A stretch of DNA of 64,000 bases, taken from contig CAWDOR010000008.1 in assembly GCA_963804045.1 (NCBI GenBank), positions 1 through 64,000 of the forward strand, given 5' to 3'. The DNA comes from Rhodoblastus sp963804045 (GTDB lineage: Bacteria > Pseudomonadota > Alphaproteobacteria > Rhizobiales > Beijerinckiaceae). Shown here piece by piece: positions 45,273 to 54,647 of this stretch (position 1 is the first letter of the stretch; the number at the start of each line of letters is the position of its first letter). The position numbers and the translations under genes are program-made. The notes beneath the pieces were generated by a model. That model saw nothing but the letters and a program-made list of their open reading frames with translations. It was not told the origin of the DNA and searched no databases.

Positions 45273-47483
45273 ATGACACGCATCACCACCCTGCTTCTCG
45301 CGGGCGTCTCGCTGCTGCCCTGCGCCGCTTATGCGCAGCAGGCGGCGGGTCCGCTGCCTGACGTCAATGTTTACGCCGCCGGCGCCGCCGGTGCTGGCGC
45401 GCCCGCCACGCCTGGCGCAACCACGGTCACGGCGAAGGACATCGCCAATTTCACGCCGCGCAGCAGCGACGCCGCGCAGGCGCTGAGCAATACGCCCGGC
45501 GTGACTTTCTACAGCGCCGGCGGCGTCTCCAGCCTGCCGTCAATTCACGGCTTCAACGACGACCGCAACACCATCGTGCTCGGCGGCGTGCCGATCACCG
45601 CCGCCTGCGCCAATCACATGAATCCGCCCTTGTCCTACATCGATCCCGCCGCCATCGGCCTGGTCGAGGTGTTCACGGCCAATGTCCCGGTCAGCAAGGG
45701 CGGCGACGCCATCGGCGGGGCGATCCTGGTCACGCCGCGCGCGCCGGTCTTCGCCACTCCCGGGGCGACCGGCCCCTTCGGCCCCGGCGTGATCGCCTCC
45801 GGCTCGATTTCCAGCTCGTTCCGCAGCAATGGCGGCGGCTTCAGCCTGTCGGGCCACGCCAATGTCGCGACCGAGCATTTCAGCCTGACCTATGACGGCG
45901 CCTGGGCCAAATCCGGCGATTATCACGCCGGCGGCGGCGCCCTGGTGCGCTCGACCGAATATGAGGCGACCAACCATGCGGCGACGCTCGCCTATCAGAA
46001 CGACGGCCAAACTCTCGCCTTCCGTTACGCTTACCAGTACATCCCCTATCAGGGCTTCGCCAATCAATTCATGGATATGCTTGGGAACAACGCCAATACC
46101 TACGATCTCTCGTACAAGGGCGGCTATGGCTGGGGCAAACTTGAGGCCAACGCCTATTACCACATCACCCAGCACTACATGAACTTCCTGCCGGATCGCG
46201 TGAACGCCGTCACGACGCCGCAAAGCGGCATGCCGATGTATGTCAACGATCAGGATTACGGTTACAAGATCAAGGCTGAAATCGGCGCCGGCAAGGACGA
46301 TTTGGTCCGCGTCGGCAACGAATTGCACCTTCAGCGGCTCAACGAATGGTGGCCGGCGCCGGCCAGCATGATGATGGGATCGCCGCCGATGCCGAACATG
46401 ATGTGCTGCAATACATTCGTCAACGTCAACAACGGCCAGCGCGACGTGCTCAGCACCTATGTCGAATGGGAGCGCCGCTGGAACAGGGAATGGTCGACCT
46501 TGCTCGGCCTGCGCAACGACACGGTGTGGATGAACGCCGGCGACGTCCAAGGCTACAATACATCGACGCTGGCCAGCAAAGGCGGCTATGGCGCGGATTC
46601 GGCGGCGTTCAACGCGCAAGATCACGCCAAGACCTTCGTCGATTTCGACGTCACCGCCTTGGCGCGTTACACGCCGAGCGCCAATGCCGGTTATGAGTTC
46701 GGCTATACGCTCAAGCAGCGCGCGCCGAGCATTTACGAACTCTACGCCTGGTCAAAGGGTGCGATGGCGTCCGACATGATCGGCTGGTTTGGCGACGGCA
46801 ATGGCTATGTCGGCAATCTCAACCTCAAGCCGGAAACCGCGCACACGATCTCGCTGACCGGACAATGGAGCGATCCGACCGGGAAGAACTGGAACGTCAA
46901 GCTGACGCCCTACTATTCCTATGTGGAGAATTATATCGACGTTAACGTGCTGAGCACGAGCGCGACCAACAATTTGCTGCAATTCGCCAATCACGACGCG
47001 CAGCTCGCGGGCTTCGACTTTTCGGGACGCGCCTTGATCTTGCAGGACAAGGAGATCGGCGATGTCTCGATTTCCGGCCTCGCCGGCTATAATTACGGGC
47101 GGCGGATCGACGGCTATTACCTCTATCACATGATGCCGTTCAACGGCAAAGTGGCGCTGGAGGACGCGATCGCGGTCGGCGATGGCAGGCTGACCACGGC
47201 TTTCGAAGTCAAGGCGGCCGCCGCCAAGACCAATGTCGAAACCCTCCGCAACGAGCCGTCCACGCCCGCCTATGCGGTGATGGGCCTGCGCGCGTCCTAT
47301 GAATACAAGAATCTGCGCTTCGACCTGGGCCTCGATAACATCGCCGACAAGCGCTATTTCGAGCCTCTCGGCGGCATAGACATAGCCGACTGGCGGTCGG
47401 CGGGCAGGCCCGTTTCGATGTGGGACCAGCCGCTCGCCGCCATGGGCCGCACACTCTATGGCGGCGTGACCGTCAAGTTCTGA
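45273..47483 (+). CDS. TonB-dependent copper receptor, OprC/NosA type (A)
   Basis: A 736-residue outer membrane receptor: signal peptide (1-21, AYA-QQ), a TonB-box candidate DVNVYA near 30, plug domain (about 50-165) and a 22-strand-type barrel that ends in TVKF. It carries the OprC copper motif, C112-x-x-x-M116 (CANHM) with H301-x-M303 (HYM), and a Met-rich external loop at 366-379 (MMMGSPPMPNMMCC). Pseudomonas OprC imports copper by such ligands. Ribosome site is weak. It is the first of two tandem paralogues. Confidence 0.92.
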   Translation: MTRITTLLLAGVSLLPCAAYAQQAAGPLPDVNVYAAGAAGAGAPATPGATTVTAKDIANFTPRSSDAAQALSNTPGVTFYSAGGVSSLPSIHGFNDDRNTIVLGGVPITAACANHMNPPLSYIDPAAIGLVEVFTANVPVSKGGDAIGGAILVTPRAPVFATPGATGPFGPGVIASGSISSSFRSNGGGFSLSGHANVATEHFSLTYDGAWAKSGDYHAGGGALVRSTEYEATNHAATLAYQNDGQTLAFRYAYQYIPYQGFANQFMDMLGNNANTYDLSYKGGYGWGKLEANAYYHITQHYMNFLPDRVNAVTTPQSGMPMYVNDQDYGYKIKAEIGAGKDDLVRVGNELHLQRLNEWWPAPASMMMGSPPMPNMMCCNTFVNVNNGQRDVLSTYVEWERRWNREWSTLLGLRNDTVWMNAGDVQGYNTSTLASKGGYGADSAAFNAQDHAKTFVDFDVTALARYTPSANAGYEFGYTLKQRAPSIYELYAWSKGAMASDMIGWFGDGNGYVGNLNLKPETAHTISLTGQWSDPTGKNWNVKLTPYYSYVENYIDVNVLSTSATNNLLQFANHDAQLAGFDFSGRALILQDKEIGDVSISGLAGYNYGRRIDGYYLYHMMPFNGKVALEDAIAVGDGRLTTAFEVKAAAAKTNVETLRNEPSTPAYAVMGLRASYEYKNLRFDLGLDNIADKRYFEPLGGIDIADWRSAGRPVSMWDQPLAAMGRTLYGGVTVKF

Positions 47484-47490
47484 TCATCTG

Positions 47491-47520
47491 GACGCTCGCG
47501 CTTCGGCGCGGGCGTCTTCC
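47491..47520 (+). terminator. Weak hairpin between the two copper receptors
   Basis: GACGCTCGCGC and GCGCGGGCGTC (one G-U pair) form an 11-bp stem with a TTCG tetraloop; the T-tract that follows is poor. It may partly stop transcription between the receptors. Confidence 0.4.
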
Positions 47521-47593
47521 TTTGTCCGTCCGCGATTTTGGTGTTTTCCCAAATCGCGGCTGAGAGCCTGACAATCGAAAGCAGGGGGAAACC

Positions 47594-49843
47594 ATGACCA
47601 AATTTTCGCACCTTTTGGCGGCTGGCGTCGCTTTCGCGCCCTTTGCCGCTTATGCGCAGCAGGCGGCGGGCCCGCTGCCCGACGTCAATGTCTATGCCGC
47701 GGGCCTCGGCTCGAGCTCGAGTTCGAGCTCCAGCGCCAGCCCCGCCAGCCCCGCCGCCTCGGGCGCGACCACGGTGACGCCGCAGGACATCGCCAATTTC
47801 ACCGCGCGCGGCAATGACGCGGCGCAGGTTCTGAGCAACACCCCCGGCCTGAGCTTCTACACCGGCGGCGGCGTCTCCAGCCTGCCGGTCATTCATGGCT
47901 TCAACGACGATCGCAACACCATCGTGCTCGGCGGCGTGCCGATCACCGCGTCTTGCGCCAACCACATGAATCCGGCGCTGTCCTATATCGATCCCGCCGC
48001 CATTGGCGTGGTCGAGGTGTTCACGGCCAATGTCCCCGTCAGCAAGGGCGGCGACGCCATCGGCGGCTCGATCCTGGTGACGCCGCGCGCGCCGGTCTTC
48101 GCCGCCGCCGGTCCCGCCGGCCCTGGCGCGACCGGCCCCTTCGGTCCGGGCGTGCTGGTGTCCGGCTCCATGTCGGGCTCCTTCCGCTCCAATGGCGACG
48201 GTTTCGGCGTCGCCGGCCATGTGAGCATGGCGACCGAGCATTTCAGCCTGCAATATGACGGCGCCTGGAGCAAATCCGATAATTACAGGGCCGGCGGCGG
48301 CTTCGGCGCGGTCGCCGCGTCGCGTTACAACGCCGATAATCATGCGGCGACGCTGTCCTACCGCAACGACGATCAGCTCATATCCTTCCGCTACGCCCAT
48401 CAGGCGATCCCCGTTCAGGGCTTCCCCAATCAGTGGATGGACATGATGGGGAACAACGCCAATATTTTCGACCTGTCCTACAAGGGCGGCTTCGCCTGGG
48501 GCCGGCTGGAGGCCAGCGCCTATTACCGCATCACCCAGCATTACATGAACTTCCTGGCCGAGAAGAATGGCGGCGTCGACGCCACGCCGCAGGACGGCAT
48601 GCCCATGTATGTCAACGGCCAGGACTTCGGCTACAAGGTCAAGGCCGAGATCGACGTCGCCAAGGACGATCTGCTGCGCGTCGGCAACGAGTTGCACATG
48701 CAGCGGCTCAATGAATGGTGGCCGTCGCCGACCACGATGATGGGCATGCCCAACACCATGCCCGGCTGGATGTGCTGCGGAACCTATACCAACGTCAACA
48801 ATGGCCAGCGCAACGTGCTCTCCACCTATGTCGAATGGGAGCGCCGCTGGTCGAAGGAATGGTCCACCCAGCTCGGCCTGCGCAACGATACGGTGTGGAT
48901 GAACACCGGCAAGGTCCAGGGCTACAACAATGTGCCCGGCGATGGCTTTGTCGAGGACGCCACGGCCTTCAACGCCCAGGATCACGCCAAGACCTTCGTC
49001 AATTTCGACGTCACGGCGCTCGCGCGCTACACGCCGAGCGCCGCCGCGGCCTATGAGTTCGGCTATACGCTCAAGCAGCGCGCCCCGAGCATCTACGAAC
49101 TCTTCGCCTGGTCGACCAACCCCATGGCCTCCGCGATGATCGGCTGGTTCGGCGACGGCAACGGCTATGTCGGCAATCTCAATCTGAAGCCGGAAACCGC
49201 GCACACGATTTCGTTCACGGGCCAGTGGGGCGACCCGACCGGCAAGGCCTGGAACGTCAAGCTGACGCCCTATTATTCCTATGTTCAGAATTATATCGAC
49301 GTCAATAATCTGGGCGCGAGCATGATGGGCGTCGGCAATATTCTGCAGTTCGCCAATCACGACGCCCAGCTCGCCGGCTTCGACCTGTCGGGCCGCGCGC
49401 TCGTCTATCAAAGCAAGGATATCGGCGATGTCTCGATTTCCGGCGTCGTCGGCTATACCTACGGGCGGCGCCTCGATGGCTATTATCTCTATCACATGAT
49501 GCCGTTCAACGCGAAGCTCGCGCTGGACGACGCGATCATGCTCGGCGGCGGCCGGCTGACCACGGCCTTCGAAGTCCGGGCGGTCGCCGCCAAGACCAAT
49601 GTCGAAACGCTGCGCCTGGAGCCGTCCACGCCCGGCTTCGCCGTGATGAACCTGCGCGCCTCCTATGAATACCAGAACCTGCGCTTCGATCTCGGCGTCG
49701 AGAACCTGGCCGACAAGCTCTATTACGAGCCGCTCGGCGGCATAGACATTGGCGACTACGACGCGGGAAAAATAATGACCTGGGGCCAGCCGCTCGCGGC
49801 GCAAGGCCGCACCGTCTATGGCGGCGTGACCGTCAAGTTCTGA
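47594..49843 (+). CDS. TonB-dependent copper receptor, OprC/NosA type (B)
   Basis: A 749-residue tandem paralogue of receptor A with the same plan: signal peptide, TonB-box candidate, plug and barrel ending TVKF. The copper ligands are C121-x-x-x-M125 and H316-x-M318, and the external loop is MMGMPNTMPGWMCC (382-395). The main differences are a Ser/Ala-rich linker after the signal peptide (about 38-56) and the Met loop. AGGGGGAAACC precedes the ATG. A strong terminator follows. Two variants may differ in affinity or copper complex. Confidence 0.93.
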   Translation: MTKFSHLLAAGVAFAPFAAYAQQAAGPLPDVNVYAAGLGSSSSSSSSASPASPAASGATTVTPQDIANFTARGNDAAQVLSNTPGLSFYTGGGVSSLPVIHGFNDDRNTIVLGGVPITASCANHMNPALSYIDPAAIGVVEVFTANVPVSKGGDAIGGSILVTPRAPVFAAAGPAGPGATGPFGPGVLVSGSMSGSFRSNGDGFGVAGHVSMATEHFSLQYDGAWSKSDNYRAGGGFGAVAASRYNADNHAATLSYRNDDQLISFRYAHQAIPVQGFPNQWMDMMGNNANIFDLSYKGGFAWGRLEASAYYRITQHYMNFLAEKNGGVDATPQDGMPMYVNGQDFGYKVKAEIDVAKDDLLRVGNELHMQRLNEWWPSPTTMMGMPNTMPGWMCCGTYTNVNNGQRNVLSTYVEWERRWSKEWSTQLGLRNDTVWMNTGKVQGYNNVPGDGFVEDATAFNAQDHAKTFVNFDVTALARYTPSAAAAYEFGYTLKQRAPSIYELFAWSTNPMASAMIGWFGDGNGYVGNLNLKPETAHTISFTGQWGDPTGKAWNVKLTPYYSYVQNYIDVNNLGASMMGVGNILQFANHDAQLAGFDLSGRALVYQSKDIGDVSISGVVGYTYGRRLDGYYLYHMMPFNAKLALDDAIMLGGGRLTTAFEVRAVAAKTNVETLRLEPSTPGFAVMNLRASYEYQNLRFDLGVENLADKLYYEPLGGIDIGDYDAGKIMTWGQPLAAQGRTVYGGVTVKF

Positions 49844-49859
49844 ACGCGTTCCCAACAGC

Positions 49860-49889
49860 AAAGGCCGGCGCCTCCCGCCGGCCTTTTTG
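49860..49889 (+). terminator. Rho-independent terminator after receptor B
   Basis: A perfect stem AAGGCCGGCG/CGCCGGCCTT with a 5-nt loop leads into TTTG, 17 nt after the receptor stop. Confidence 0.88.
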
Positions 49890-50013
49890 CGCCCGAATAT
49901 TTTCGCGCAGGTCGGGCCTCGCCTCGGCGGCGCGGCCGGATTTGCGCCGAACCCAATGCTCCCGCCGATCTTTGTCACTTTTTTGCCGCAGTCCCGGCAA
50001 ATCAGGCGGAGGT

Positions 50014-50027
50014 TTGACAAAAGACAA
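50014..50027. promoter_or_regulatory. FixK/FNR-type dyad TTGAC-N4-GACAA (box 3)
   Basis: TTGACAAAAGACAA lies 62 nt before the third DUF2946 gene. The left half is identical to boxes 1 and 2; the right half has one base off the FixK2 consensus. The TTGACA could also be a -35 element, though no good -10 is seen 17 nt on. Confidence 0.45.
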
Positions 50028-50089
50028 GCGCGGATCATCGACTTGTCTGGTCGTCGATGTTAACGAATTGTTAGGATTTGGAGAAAAAT

Positions 50090-50461
50090 TTGCCCCGCGC
50101 CCGGACCCGATTTCTGCCGCTTTTCGTGATCGCGCTGCTGGCGCTGATCGCGGCGCCGGCGTTTTCGGCCCTGTCCATGGCGCGCGTCTCCACCGGCGCC
50201 GCTGGCTTCGCCCCGATTTGCGATACGCTTGGCGGTTTAGACCATCCTGAGCAAACCCCGGCGCCGGGCCATGCCGCGCATGATTGCTGCACGCTCTGTG
50301 GCTTCGTCGCTTTCGGCGCCGCCCCGCCGCCGCCGGATTTTTCCTCGATCGATCATCCCGTCGCCGTCAGCCTCGCGGTTTGGATTGTCCGCGCGGAGCG
50401 GCTGACTTACGGCGCTGTCCGCGCCCGCGCCCAGGCAAGGGCGCCGCCGCTTCACTCCTGA
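50090..50461 (+). CDS. DUF2946-like small exported protein (copy 3)
   Basis: A 123-residue protein; I chose the TTG at 50090 because GGAGA lies 5 nt upstream (a TTG 12 nt earlier would contain that site). It has a signal peptide (RTRFLPLFVIALLALIAAPAFSA), the metal motif HAAHDCCTLCGF near residue 64, and a Pro-rich end (ARAPPLHS). It lies 85 nt before the third receptor, just as copy 2 lies before receptor A. Confidence 0.75.
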   Translation: MPRARTRFLPLFVIALLALIAAPAFSALSMARVSTGAAGFAPICDTLGGLDHPEQTPAPGHAAHDCCTLCGFVAFGAAPPPPDFSSIDHPVAVSLAVWIVRAERLTYGAVRARAQARAPPLHS

Positions 50462-50546
50462 ACCGATGAATAGGGCCTGCGGCTGAGCCGCTCCAGGCCG
50501 TTTGTCTTCACGTGTTCGCCGAAAAAATTCGGCTGGGGAGTTTTTC

Positions 50547-53039
50547 ATGTTTCGTCGTTCCTTGTCGCGCCGCGTCAGCGCGCTCGCCCTCACCTATGCG
50601 CTCGCCGCGACGGCGCAGATTCACGCCGCCCGCGCCCAGGACGCGCTGCCCGAAATCGATGTCAGCGCCGATCGCGTCGCCGCGCCGCGCCAAAGCGCCG
50701 CCCCCGCGCAAAATCCGGGCTGGGGCGTCGGCGGCGCGCAGGGCGAGCCCTTGCCGCCCAGCGCCGTGCCCGACAATGTGCCGGCGACCATCTCGACGCT
50801 GACGCCGACCCAGATTCAGGAGAAGGTCAACGCCATGGATGTGATGGAGGCGGTGAAATACATGCCCTCCATCGAAGTGCGCGAACGCTATCTCGGCGAC
50901 CGCAACGGCATTCTCGCGACCCGCACGACCGGCACGGTCTCCAGCGCGGAATCGCTTGTCTACGCCGACAGCCTGCTGCTCTCCAACCTGCTGGGCAACA
51001 GCTATTCCTGGCCGCCGCGCTGGGACATGGTCTCCTTGCCGGAATTGCAGCGCGTCGACATGATCTATGGACCGTTCTCGGCGCTCTATCCCGGCAATTC
51101 CATGGGCGGCGTGATGACCCTGACCACGCGCATGCCCAACACGTTTGAATATCATTTCGCCATTCGCGGCACGCTGGAGGATTTCAACCTCTATGGGACG
51201 CGCCAGAGCAATCCCGGCGGCGACATCAGCATCGCCATGGGCGACAAATTCGGCGATCTGCATTGGTGGCTGTCCTGGGATCATCTCGACGCCTTCGGCC
51301 ATCCCATGAGTTTCGACACCGATGACACGCCGCTCTACAACAAGACCACGCAGCCCAGCGGCGGCGGCTATACCGCGGCTGAAGTCGGCGCCGCCGTGGC
51401 CGCCAAAGCGCCCAAGGTCACCGGCTATTTCCAGGACATAGATCCGACCACCGGCCTGTCGCGCTATGTCCTGGGCGCCTATAGCATCGACCATTCGACT
51501 CAGGACATGGGCAAGATCAAGCTGACCTACGACATCACGCCGACATTGCACGCCAGCTATGTCGCGGGACTCTGGGGCCTGCAATCCAACACCTCGACCC
51601 AGAGCTACATCACCAACACGGCGACCGGCGCGCCGGTTTACAATGTCTCGAACTCCAGTTCCTCCAACTATGTGAACATCAACGGGACCTATTACAAACT
51701 CTCCGGCCTCGATCCCTCCACGGCCTCTGCCCTGCACCTGATGCAAGGCTTCGACCTGAAGAGCGACACCAAAGGCCCCTTCGACATCGACGCCAGCTTC
51801 AGCACCTACGACTATCTGCGGGACCGCAGCCTGTCGGCGCTTTATTACGGCTACGACACGCAGGGCCAGAACACCCAGCTCGACAACACCGGCTGGCGCA
51901 CCGCCGATCTGCGCGGCGTCTGGCGGCCGGACGCCGACGCGCTGGGCAAGCACGAAGTCTCCTTCGGCGGCCACTTCGACACTTATTTCCTCGAGCAGAC
52001 CGTCTTCAATACCGGAACCACCTCGGCGACCGGCTCGTCGGGCTGGGATTCGCAGCCCAATGGAACCGTGGCCAGCGGCTCCGGCGGCCGCACCAACACC
52101 GAGGCGCTCTATCTCCAGGATGTCTGGAGCTTCCAGCCCAAATGGAAGCTGACCCTGGGCGGACGCGAGGAATTCTGGCAGGCGCTGAACGGCTATATCC
52201 TGCCGGCGCCGACCAGCTATGCGCTGCCCGGCAATCAATCGCTGTCCTCCTTCTCACCCAAGGCGGCGTTGGCCTGGCAGGCGAAGAACGATCTGCTGCT
52301 GCGCGCCTCCTTCGGCGAGGCCTATCGCTATCCGACGGTTACCGAGCTCTACCAGTCGATCAGCAACAGCAGCGCCACCGTCATTCCCGATCCCAGCCTC
52401 AAACCGGAACACGTCCGATCCTATGATCTGACAGCGGAATACGCCTTCGCCCCCGGCGCGCTGGCGCGTCTGACCGGCTTCCGCGAGGACCGTTCCAACG
52501 CGATCTTCTCGGAGTCCAATTACGCGTCCACGCCGGTCGTCACCGAGACGCTCAATGTCGGCAATGTCTGGATCATGGGCGTCGAGGCGGGGCTGGCGAG
52601 CCGCAACTGGATGGTTCAGGGCCTGGATATCGACGGCAGCGTGACCTACGCCGACAGCAAGCTCACCTCGGATCCGGCCTCGCCGCTGCTGGTCGGCGCG
52701 CAATGGCCGCGCATTCCCAAATGGCGCGCGCGCATCGCCCTGACCTATCATCCGACCAGCAAATGGGCGCTGTCGGCCGGCTTCCGCTATTCCTCGGGCG
52801 CGCTCACCAGCCTGCCGTCGCTGAGCGTCACGCCGGGCGCCGCCTTTTCGAGCATGATCATCAATAATTACGGCGCGATCAGCGAATATATGGTGCTCGA
52901 CCTGAAGGCCTCCTACAAGATCGACAGGCAATGGACGGCGTCGCTGGGCGTCGACAATATGACGGACTGCAAATATTTCGTCAGCCCGCATCCCTATCCG
53001 CAACTCACTGGCTTCGCCGAACTCCGCTACGATTACTGA
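50547..53039 (+). CDS. TonB-dependent receptor (third, non-OprC type)
   Basis: The 830-residue receptor begins at the ATG at 50547 after GGGGAG; an upstream ATG lacks such a site. It has a long signal peptide (to about 32), TonB-box candidate LPEIDVSA, plug (NAMDVMEAVKYMPSIEV, then YGPFSALYPGNSMGGVMTL) and a large barrel rich in Ser and Thr, ending FAELRYDY. It lacks the CANHM and HYM motifs of the two other receptors, so its ligand is probably a different metal complex. The PepSY gene follows within 65 nt, as is common for siderophore-type receptors. Confidence 0.9.
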   Translation: MFRRSLSRRVSALALTYALAATAQIHAARAQDALPEIDVSADRVAAPRQSAAPAQNPGWGVGGAQGEPLPPSAVPDNVPATISTLTPTQIQEKVNAMDVMEAVKYMPSIEVRERYLGDRNGILATRTTGTVSSAESLVYADSLLLSNLLGNSYSWPPRWDMVSLPELQRVDMIYGPFSALYPGNSMGGVMTLTTRMPNTFEYHFAIRGTLEDFNLYGTRQSNPGGDISIAMGDKFGDLHWWLSWDHLDAFGHPMSFDTDDTPLYNKTTQPSGGGYTAAEVGAAVAAKAPKVTGYFQDIDPTTGLSRYVLGAYSIDHSTQDMGKIKLTYDITPTLHASYVAGLWGLQSNTSTQSYITNTATGAPVYNVSNSSSSNYVNINGTYYKLSGLDPSTASALHLMQGFDLKSDTKGPFDIDASFSTYDYLRDRSLSALYYGYDTQGQNTQLDNTGWRTADLRGVWRPDADALGKHEVSFGGHFDTYFLEQTVFNTGTTSATGSSGWDSQPNGTVASGSGGRTNTEALYLQDVWSFQPKWKLTLGGREEFWQALNGYILPAPTSYALPGNQSLSSFSPKAALAWQAKNDLLLRASFGEAYRYPTVTELYQSISNSSATVIPDPSLKPEHVRSYDLTAEYAFAPGALARLTGFREDRSNAIFSESNYASTPVVTETLNVGNVWIMGVEAGLASRNWMVQGLDIDGSVTYADSKLTSDPASPLLVGAQWPRIPKWRARIALTYHPTSKWALSAGFRYSSGALTSLPSLSVTPGAAFSSMIINNYGAISEYMVLDLKASYKIDRQWTASLGVDNMTDCKYFVSPHPYPQLTGFAELRYDY

Positions 53040-53103
53040 GCGCTCGTCGTCTCCATCGACGGACGGGCGCGCCCGTCCGTCCTCCAGCTTTCACGAGGAC
53101 GCG

Positions 53104-54536
53104 ATGACCTCACAAATGCAAAACGAAGCGCCAAGCGCGAAAAAACTGCGCCTGTCCTATGCGACCGTCTGGCGCTGGCATTTCTACGCCGGATTGTTCT
53201 GCCTGCCTTTCGTGCTCTGGCTGTCCATCACCGGGCCGATCTATCTGTTCAAGCCGCAGATCGACGCCTGGGCCGACCGCGCCTATGACTCGCTCGACAT
53301 TTCCGGGCCGCTCGCGCCGCCTTCGGCCCAGGTCAAGGCGGCGCTGGCCGCCGTGGCCAACTCCTCTTTCAACGCCTATGAACTGCCCCAGCGCCCAACA
53401 GCGCTGCGCGGGTGCTGGTGCGGCGCGGGGGCGAGCTGTTTCGCGTCTATGTCCATCCGCAAAGCCTGCAAGCGCTCGATGTCGCGCCGGAAGCCTCGCG
53501 CTTCACCCGCATCCTGTTCCTGCTGCATGGCGAGCTGTTGCTGGGAACGCCCGGCTCGATGCTGGTCGAACTCGCCGCCTGCTGGGCCATCGTCATGATC
53601 GTCACCGGCGTTTACCTGTGGTGGCCGCGCGAGGGCGCCGGGCTGGGCGGTCTGCTCTATCCGCGCGTAAACCTGCCGGGCCGCGCCTGGTGGAAGGATT
53701 TGCACGCGGTCGCCGGTTTCTGGGTCGCCGCCTTCACGCTGTTCCTGCTGATCACCGGATTGCCCTGGGCGTCGAACTGGGGCGCGATGTTCAAGGCGGC
53801 GCGCCAGCTTGGCTCCAGCGTCGCCATCCAGCAGGACTGGACGACGGGCAGCGCCGGCGAAAAAGCCGCGCTGCTGGCGCAGGGCGGAGACCATGGAGGC
53901 GAACACGGCGGCGAACATGCGGGACACAGGCATGGCGGCGGCGCATGGGCGTCGCGGCGCCTGGGCGTCAGCCTGACGCCGGAGCAATATGACCAGCTCG
54001 ACCGCATCGTCCCCAAGGCTTCGGCGCTGAATTTGGCTTTTCCCGCGCTGATTTCGGCGCCCAACGCATCGAACCCGTTGTGGACGGCGCGCTCAGACGC
54101 GCAAAAGCGCCCCTTGCGCGAAACTGTGCGCTTCAACGCCGCGGGCGAAATGGTCGCCGACGAGAAATTCGCGGATCGTCCCTTCCTCGACCGCCTCATC
54201 GGCTACGGGATCGCCATTCACGAGGGCCAGATGTTCGGCTGGTTCAATCAGGCCTTGGGCGTGTTTACCGGCCTGGGCCTGATCGCCACCGTGGTCAGCG
54301 GTTTTGTGATGTGGCTGTCGCGCCGCCCCAAGGGCAAAATCGGCGCCCCGGCGCGCGCCGCGCAAGGCCTGCCCGGCTGGGGGCTGGCCGCGACCATCGT
54401 CCTCCTCGGTCTCGTGCTGCCCCTGCTCGGCGCCTCGCTGCTGCTGGTTCTCGCGCTGGAACGCTGGATTTTCCCCAGAATTCCCGGCCTGAACCGCTTC
54501 CTTGGCCTGGCTCCGTCTGCTACCGCCGCTGGCTGA
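53104..54536 (+). CDS. PepSY-domain membrane protein, frame broken by 1-nt deletion
   Basis: A PepSY_TM-type inner membrane protein; relatives beside TonB receptors act as reductases or transport helpers for metal complexes. The start (RLSYATVWRWHFYAGLFCLPFVLWLSITGPIYLF) reads to about residue 95, then the frame shifts at the C-run 53386-53389. The other frame continues from APNSAARVLVRRGGELF to the stop at 54536. Adding one C would give about 477 residues with four main membrane segments. Between segments it has GGEHGGEHAGHRHGGG (53886-53943), a His-rich stretch suited to copper. CACGAGGACGCG precedes the ATG. Homopolymer error is likely. Confidence 0.87.
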
Positions 54537-54647
54537 GCTCGGGAGTTTTTCCCGTCCCGGCGCGCTGGCCAAGGCCAGCCGCCGGGGCTAGTCTTTGACC
54601 CAAATCGACGGAAATCCGCCACGCGGACCGTCCAATGAGGACATGCA

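Noticed and set aside
47456..50038. An 860-residue minus-strand open frame opposite copper receptor B
   Set aside because: It lies wholly opposite a receptor with signal peptide, plug and barrel; the frame has no recognisable domain.
54588..54647. Fourth TTGAC-type dyad before exbB (TTGACCCAAATCGA)
   Set aside because: The right half does not fit the G-x-CAA pattern of the other three boxes.
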